Source: Desulfocapsa sp. (lineage in GTDB: Bacteria > Desulfobacterota > Desulfobulbia > Desulfobulbales > Desulfocapsaceae). From it: a stretch of 7,913 nucleotides of DNA. Positions within the stretch are counted from its first letter, which is position 1; each line of letters opens with the position of its first letter. Both the position numbers and the translations under genes were made by a program. The notes below the pieces were generated by a model. It did no database searches and was not told the origin of the DNA. It saw nothing but the letters and a program-made list of their open reading frames with translations. This document shows positions 6,957 to 7,913 of this stretch, piece by piece. Location of the stretch: assembly GCA_030638765.1 (NCBI GenBank), contig DAOWDZ010000193.1, positions 1-7,913 on the forward strand, read 5' to 3'.

Positions 6957-7913
6957 ATGTTTAGAGCTTGGAAAGAATGGCGTAAAAAAAGCCGTTACCG
7001 GGAAGTGTCCAGAGTTTGTGTGCCACTGGTTACTGGCATGGCCGCCACAACGGTGATGGAGTTCACCGATCGAATTTTTCTTTCTCACTATAATGTTAAT
7101 GCATTGTCGGCTGTGGTTCCGGCGGGTGTTACCGTATTTTTGATACTCTGTTTTTTAGGTGGTGTTGCCGGGTATATTTCTGTGTTTATTGCGCAGTACC
7201 ATGGCGCAGGCAGGCTGGATAGAATAGGGGCATCGCTGTGGCAGGGAATCTTTTTCACCATTCTTTCAGGGGTGGTTCTTTTTGGTATAGCCTCTTTTGT
7301 GACCATCCCCCTTTTTGATCTTGTTGGTCATGCACCTGAAATTCGTGTTCTTGAGGAACAGTATTTTACGATCCTCTGTCAAGGGGGTGTGCTCCATGTG
7401 GCCATTCAGGTGCTGTCTGGTTTTTTTACAGGCAGAGGAATGACACGGCCGGTGATGGTTGCAAATGTTGTGGGAATGATCGTGAATATTCCATTGAATT
7501 ATGCATTGATTAACGGTGTAGGGGGTATGCCTGAACTTGGTATTCGTGGTGCGGCAATTGCCACCGTTGTTTCCTGGGCTGTAATTGTGTTGTGTCTGGC
7601 TCCTCCAATTTTTTCCAAACGTTTCATGGGAGAATTCAAGCTTATCGAGACCATGTCATTTGACCGGGATATCTCCTTGAGACTCCTTAAATATGGGGTT
7701 CCGGGAGCATTGCAGTTCAGTCTTGATATCTTTGCATTTACTTTTTTTATCTTGATTGTCGGTCGGATGGGTGTTGTGCCTCTTGCAGCTTCAAATATTG
7801 TTATTTCCATTAGTTCGCTTGCCTTTATGCCAGCCCTCGGTTTTTCATTCGGAATGAGTAGTATGACAGGTCAGGCGCTTGGACGTGGGAAACCGGAGGA
7901 GGCACGTTCTGCC
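6957..7913 (+). CDS. MATE-family multidrug/Na+ (H+) antiporter, N-terminal 319 residues (cut by right edge)
   Basis: MATE transporters are inner-membrane efflux pumps of about 450 residues and 12 helices that export cationic drugs or metabolites in exchange for Na+ or H+. The frame starts at ATG 6957 (an in-frame TGA at 6936-6938 excludes longer forms) and is open to the window end, giving about 70% of the usual length. Family marks include VMEFTDRIFLSHYN (33-46) in helix 1, with D38 at the position of the conserved cation-site Asp. Others are GRGMTRPVMVANVVGMIVN (159-177), PLNYALINGVGGMPELGIRG (179-198) and GAAIATVVSW (198-207). The second half begins around LRLLKYGVPGALQF (241-254). Alternating long hydrophobic segments fit helices 1-8. 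The N-terminus is basic (KEWRKKSRYR), cytoplasmic as expected. No good Shine-Dalgarno is seen upstream. It is divergent from the nitroreductase gene. The substrate is unknown. Confidence 0.93.
   Translation, partial: MFRAWKEWRKKSRYREVSRVCVPLVTGMAATTVMEFTDRIFLSHYNVNALSAVVPAGVTVFLILCFLGGVAGYISVFIAQYHGAGRLDRIGASLWQGIFFTILSGVVLFGIASFVTIPLFDLVGHAPEIRVLEEQYFTILCQGGVLHVAIQVLSGFFTGRGMTRPVMVANVVGMIVNIPLNYALINGVGGMPELGIRGAAIATVVSWAVIVLCLAPPIFSKRFMGEFKLIETMSFDRDISLRLLKYGVPGALQFSLDIFAFTFFILIVGRMGVVPLAASNIVISISSLAFMPALGFSFGMSSMTGQALGRGKPEEARSA

Noticed and set aside
7088..7810. Minus-strand frames 7088-7306 and 7499-7810
   Set aside because: Antisense shadows of the MATE gene, whose frame is open with family motifs throughout.

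Overview
This 7.9-kb window looks like an anaerobic, moderately AT-rich Gram-negative bacterium. A sulfate-reducer-like member of the Desulfobacterota is my best guess. That guess rests on the style of the cysteine-bearing tandem-PAS chemoreceptor and on a near-perfect sigma-54 promoter. No rRNA, tRNA, mobile element or CRISPR array is visible, and the taxon cannot be fixed from this sequence alone.

Layout, left to right. Positions 1-269 hold the N-terminal 89 codons of an unrecognised minus-strand gene that runs off the left edge. After a 15-bp perfect inverted repeat (322-353, probable terminator) comes the centrepiece, a two-gene minus-strand chemotaxis operon. The upstream gene (5731-4190) encodes a 513-residue scaffold made of three CheW domains. 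Its stop codon overlaps the start of the second gene (4190-387), a 1267-residue soluble methyl-accepting chemotaxis protein. That receptor has one divergent PAS domain, then seven PAS modules repeated at exactly 122 residues, then a standard MCP signalling hairpin. All 30 cysteines of the receptor lie in a C-x8-C-x4-C motif, with extras, present once in each of the eight PAS modules. The 366-bp DNA repeats have drifted at synonymous positions while the protein stayed nearly constant.

The 387-bp gap 5732-6118 carries a sigma-54 (-24/-12) promoter at 5817-5802 reading into the operon. A 7-bp-arm palindrome about 130 bp upstream of the predicted start site is a candidate enhancer-binding-protein site. 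A stem-loop just beyond the next gene may be a terminator. Next come a nitroreductase-family flavoprotein gene (6781-6119, minus) and, divergently, a MATE-family efflux transporter gene (6957 onward, plus) cut by the right edge. The 175-bp divergent region has three TTTACAG heptamers, one 16-bp-period direct repeat, and an 8-codon mini-ORF with a good Shine-Dalgarno.

Working model: the triple-CheW protein and the giant Cys-PAS receptor are made together under sigma-54 control. They would form a cytoplasmic sensory complex that reports redox state, metal or a bound small ligand to a CheA kinase encoded elsewhere. No cheA, cheR, cheB or cheY is in the window. The nitroreductase and MATE genes look like an unrelated flanking detoxification or housekeeping pair.
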